From the NCBI GenBank assembly GCA_001412365.1, contig LKUE01000060.1, positions 1 through 7,422 on the forward strand: DNA of 7,422 bases, in the 5' to 3' direction. The notes beneath the pieces are model-generated. The model worked only from the letters and a program-made list of their open reading frames with translations. It was not told where the DNA came from and did not search any database. This document shows positions 6,033 to 7,422 of this stretch, piece by piece (position 1 is the stretch's first letter; every line of letters begins with the position of its first letter). A program made the translations under genes and the position numbers. This DNA comes from Desulfuromonas sp. SDB. GTDB taxonomy: Bacteria > SDB-A.

Positions 6033-6037
6033 AGGGG
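6033..6037 (+). promoter_or_regulatory. Shine-Dalgarno of the hydrolase gene
   Basis: AGGGG lies 5 nt upstream of the ATG at 6043 and supports that start. Confidence 0.6.
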
Positions 6038-6042
6038 TATAT

Positions 6043-7320
6043 ATGAATAGTAATGAAAAGCCAACTCTTAAATCAATTATCAAGAATATTATTCGAAGAG
6101 GTCCTAAAACCTCTCCTCAAAAAAAAATTGCAGTCGTGGTAACTCATGGAGTGGGGGATCAGGAACCTTATCAAACCTTGGATCTGTTCACTAGACATTT
6201 TTATCAGATATATCAGCAGCTGATTAAACAAGAATTTCCTGAGGTGGAGTTGAAACTCAGTCATCAATTAATTAAATTTGACCATGAATCTAAAAGTACA
6301 ATCCGTATATTTTCAGAACCCCAGATAAGCAGAATTCCCCAAATTGATATTTATGAATTTTATTGGGCTGATATCACCGAAGGAAAGATTGAAGCAGATG
6401 AAGTGATTAGCTGTATTTTCGATATCGCAAAGGGAGCTAAAAAATTTTACAGTGAGATTAGACATCAGGGGGAATTAAATTCTAAATCCGGTTATCGCCC
6501 CGGTCGAAATGAAAATAAGGAATATTTATTTACTTATGACGGTGAATTTCTTTATCTGAAATATCTAATTAATCTGGTTAATTATGCCTGTAATTTTTCC
6601 AGATTTTCCAAATACTTGATTAAAATGTACAGACTGTTTTTCCCTTCTGGTTTGTTTGAAAATTTCATTTACAAAATGTTTATTCGAGGATTTAACAGCA
6701 AGATTGTCAATGTGTTGGGAGATCTGGCTTTGTACACCGCCAGTGACAGAAAGTCTGAATTTTATGGAATTAGGAAAAAAATACTTAAAAGATCAACTGA
6801 ATTTATAACTGAGCTTATATCCGGAAAGAACGATAATGAATATAATGAAATTATTTTACTGGGTCATTCCTTAGGCAGTGTTATTTTTTATGATACTATT
6901 GATTATATTAATAAACTTTTAAATTTGAATCCGGAGATGGAGAAAAATTCATCTAAGTTGAGTGGTTTTATAACCCTGGGATCACCCTTGGATAAAGTTG
7001 CCTTCCTGTTTGCCCAGAGAATAAATTCTGACATCAACTTTGTCCGTTCAGCAATAACTTCTCATCTGCACAGTTTTAAAAAACATCAACCATTGGATTC
7101 AAGGATTGAAACTAATCTGAAAACATATTTCAATGATATTGAATGGCTTAATTTTTGGTCACCTTCGGATCCTATATCCGGTTTTCTAGATGTGTATAAA
7201 CCTTTGAAGAACTATAAATTAGTTTATAATGATCCCATAATTTCTAAACACAGCCATTCGTTTTACTGGGAATGTGAAGATATCTATAAAAAAATTATTG
7301 AGGTGTTTAACTTAATTTAG
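6043..7320 (+). CDS. Alpha/beta hydrolase (lipase/esterase-like), large insertion
   Basis: This 425-residue protein has the core of a serine alpha/beta hydrolase. A first strand and oxyanion-type turn, KIAVVVTHGVGDQ, is at 28-40. The nucleophile elbow ILLGHSLGS at 271-279 has S276. TLGSP at 311-315 begins the next strand. FWSPSDPISG (371-380) offers D376 as the acid, and KHSHSFYWE (402-410) offers H405 as the base. The substrate is not known; the arrangement recalls lipase-like and PGAP1-like hydrolases. About 240 residues separate the HG turn from the nucleophile, far more than in a minimal fold. The insert contains an amphipathic, aromatic-rich stretch (about 165-215) that could be a lid or a membrane-contacting part, but no clear transmembrane helix. 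There is no signal peptide, so it is likely cytoplasmic or peripheral. The gene ends in TAG and overlaps the convergent nuclease gene by 14 bp. Confidence 0.85.
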   Translation: MNSNEKPTLKSIIKNIIRRGPKTSPQKKIAVVVTHGVGDQEPYQTLDLFTRHFYQIYQQLIKQEFPEVELKLSHQLIKFDHESKSTIRIFSEPQISRIPQIDIYEFYWADITEGKIEADEVISCIFDIAKGAKKFYSEIRHQGELNSKSGYRPGRNENKEYLFTYDGEFLYLKYLINLVNYACNFSRFSKYLIKMYRLFFPSGLFENFIYKMFIRGFNSKIVNVLGDLALYTASDRKSEFYGIRKKILKRSTEFITELISGKNDNEYNEIILLGHSLGSVIFYDTIDYINKLLNLNPEMEKNSSKLSGFITLGSPLDKVAFLFAQRINSDINFVRSAITSHLHSFKKHQPLDSRIETNLKTYFNDIEWLNFWSPSDPISGFLDVYKPLKNYKLVYNDPIISKHSHSFYWECEDIYKKIIEVFNLI

Positions 7321-7422
7321 TTATCTGCTCCGGGCTATAACATAACTCTCTGAAATTGCAATAAGCACAAATCTTTTTATTTTCAGTTAATGGAAAAAAA
7401 TTTTTCGGTTTTGGAATATTTT
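7307..7422 (-). CDS. C-terminal end of a PD-(D/E)XK Fe-S nuclease (AddB/Cas4-like), cut by right edge
   Basis: Only the final 37 codons lie in the window, read on the minus strand from 7420 to a TAA at 7309-7307. They contain NFFPLTENKKICAYCNFREL followed by C, that is C-x2-C-x5-C, ten residues before the C-terminus. This spacing and the Pro-x-Thr-Glu-Asn-x-x-x-Cys lead-in are what I know from the C-terminal [4Fe-4S] staple of AddB, Cas4 and related RecB-family nucleases, where a fourth Cys lies far upstream. Family membership is inferred from this short tail, and the catalytic motifs are outside the window. AddB, Cas4 or a stand-alone exonuclease cannot be told apart. The 3' end overlaps the hydrolase gene tail to tail. 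Confidence 0.65.
   Translation of the reverse strand, partial: NIPKPKNFFPLTENKKICAYCNFRELCYSPEQITKLS

Larger units (their letters stand above)
5703..6042. other. 340-bp intergenic spacer without a gene
   Basis: The stretch is AT-rich and I see no coding region, tRNA or recognisable riboswitch in it. The longest ATG-started frame I noticed (from 5898) is about ten codons. It contains a weak hairpin just after the reductase stop (5712-5728), a 7-bp inverted repeat (5828-5848), a possible promoter (5940-5968) and the Shine-Dalgarno of the hydrolase gene (6033-6037). Confidence 0.6.

Noticed and set aside
1-7422. CRISPR array, tRNA, rRNA or insertion sequence
   Set aside because: I saw no regularly spaced direct repeats, cloverleaf, conserved rRNA segment, transposase motif or terminal inverted repeats. 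Only the possible Cas4-like tail at the right edge hints at such a neighbour.

Overview
This is an AT-rich window (roughly one third G+C by eye) of densely packed bacterial genes. It holds five intact or edge-cut genes with clear family motifs, one gene interrupted by a single in-frame UGA, and the last 37 codons of a nuclease gene at the right edge. The two [4Fe-4S] sites in the aldo/keto reductase, the radical-SAM enzyme Elp3 and the Fe-S nuclease tail fit an anaerobic bacterium. I cannot name the phylum. Only two of the six visible starts (4563 and 6043) have a good Shine-Dalgarno sequence, so the lineage probably often initiates without one. Archaea are unlikely, because the set includes a bacterial-type histidine kinase and a UvrC-like protein.

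Layout. Positions 1-617 (minus) carry the N-terminal part of a PAS-like/HisKA sensor histidine kinase that runs off the left edge. A 168-bp, almost purely A/T divergent spacer follows and contains a perfect 10-bp palindrome. Positions 786-3434 (plus) hold elp3, a tRNA wobble-uridine modification enzyme, with a PAP2-type membrane phosphatase starting at the very next base after its stop; these two are probably co-transcribed. Positions 4461-3448 (minus) converge on the PAP2 gene with a 13-bp gap. They encode a short UvrC/Cho-like GIY-YIG nuclease whose conserved Cys motif is cut by a UGA at 3925-3927, while homology continues in the same frame on both sides. A 101-bp divergent spacer (4462-4562) with candidate promoters in both directions separates it from a ferredoxin-type aldo/keto reductase (4563-5702). 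After a 340-bp gene-free spacer comes a large alpha/beta hydrolase (6043-7320). Its 3' end overlaps by 14 bp the 3' end of a convergent minus-strand gene with the C-x2-C-x5-C tail of an AddB/Cas4-type Fe-S nuclease (7307 to the right edge).

The genes do not form one obvious pathway. They cover sensing (kinase), translation fidelity (Elp3), envelope lipid phosphate metabolism (PAP2), DNA processing (UvrC/Cho-like and the edge nuclease), redox (reductase) and an orphan esterase-like enzyme. The strongest anomaly is the single in-frame UGA in the UvrC/Cho-like gene. No CRISPR array, RNA gene or mobile element was seen. I did not find a convincing new multi-gene system in this window.
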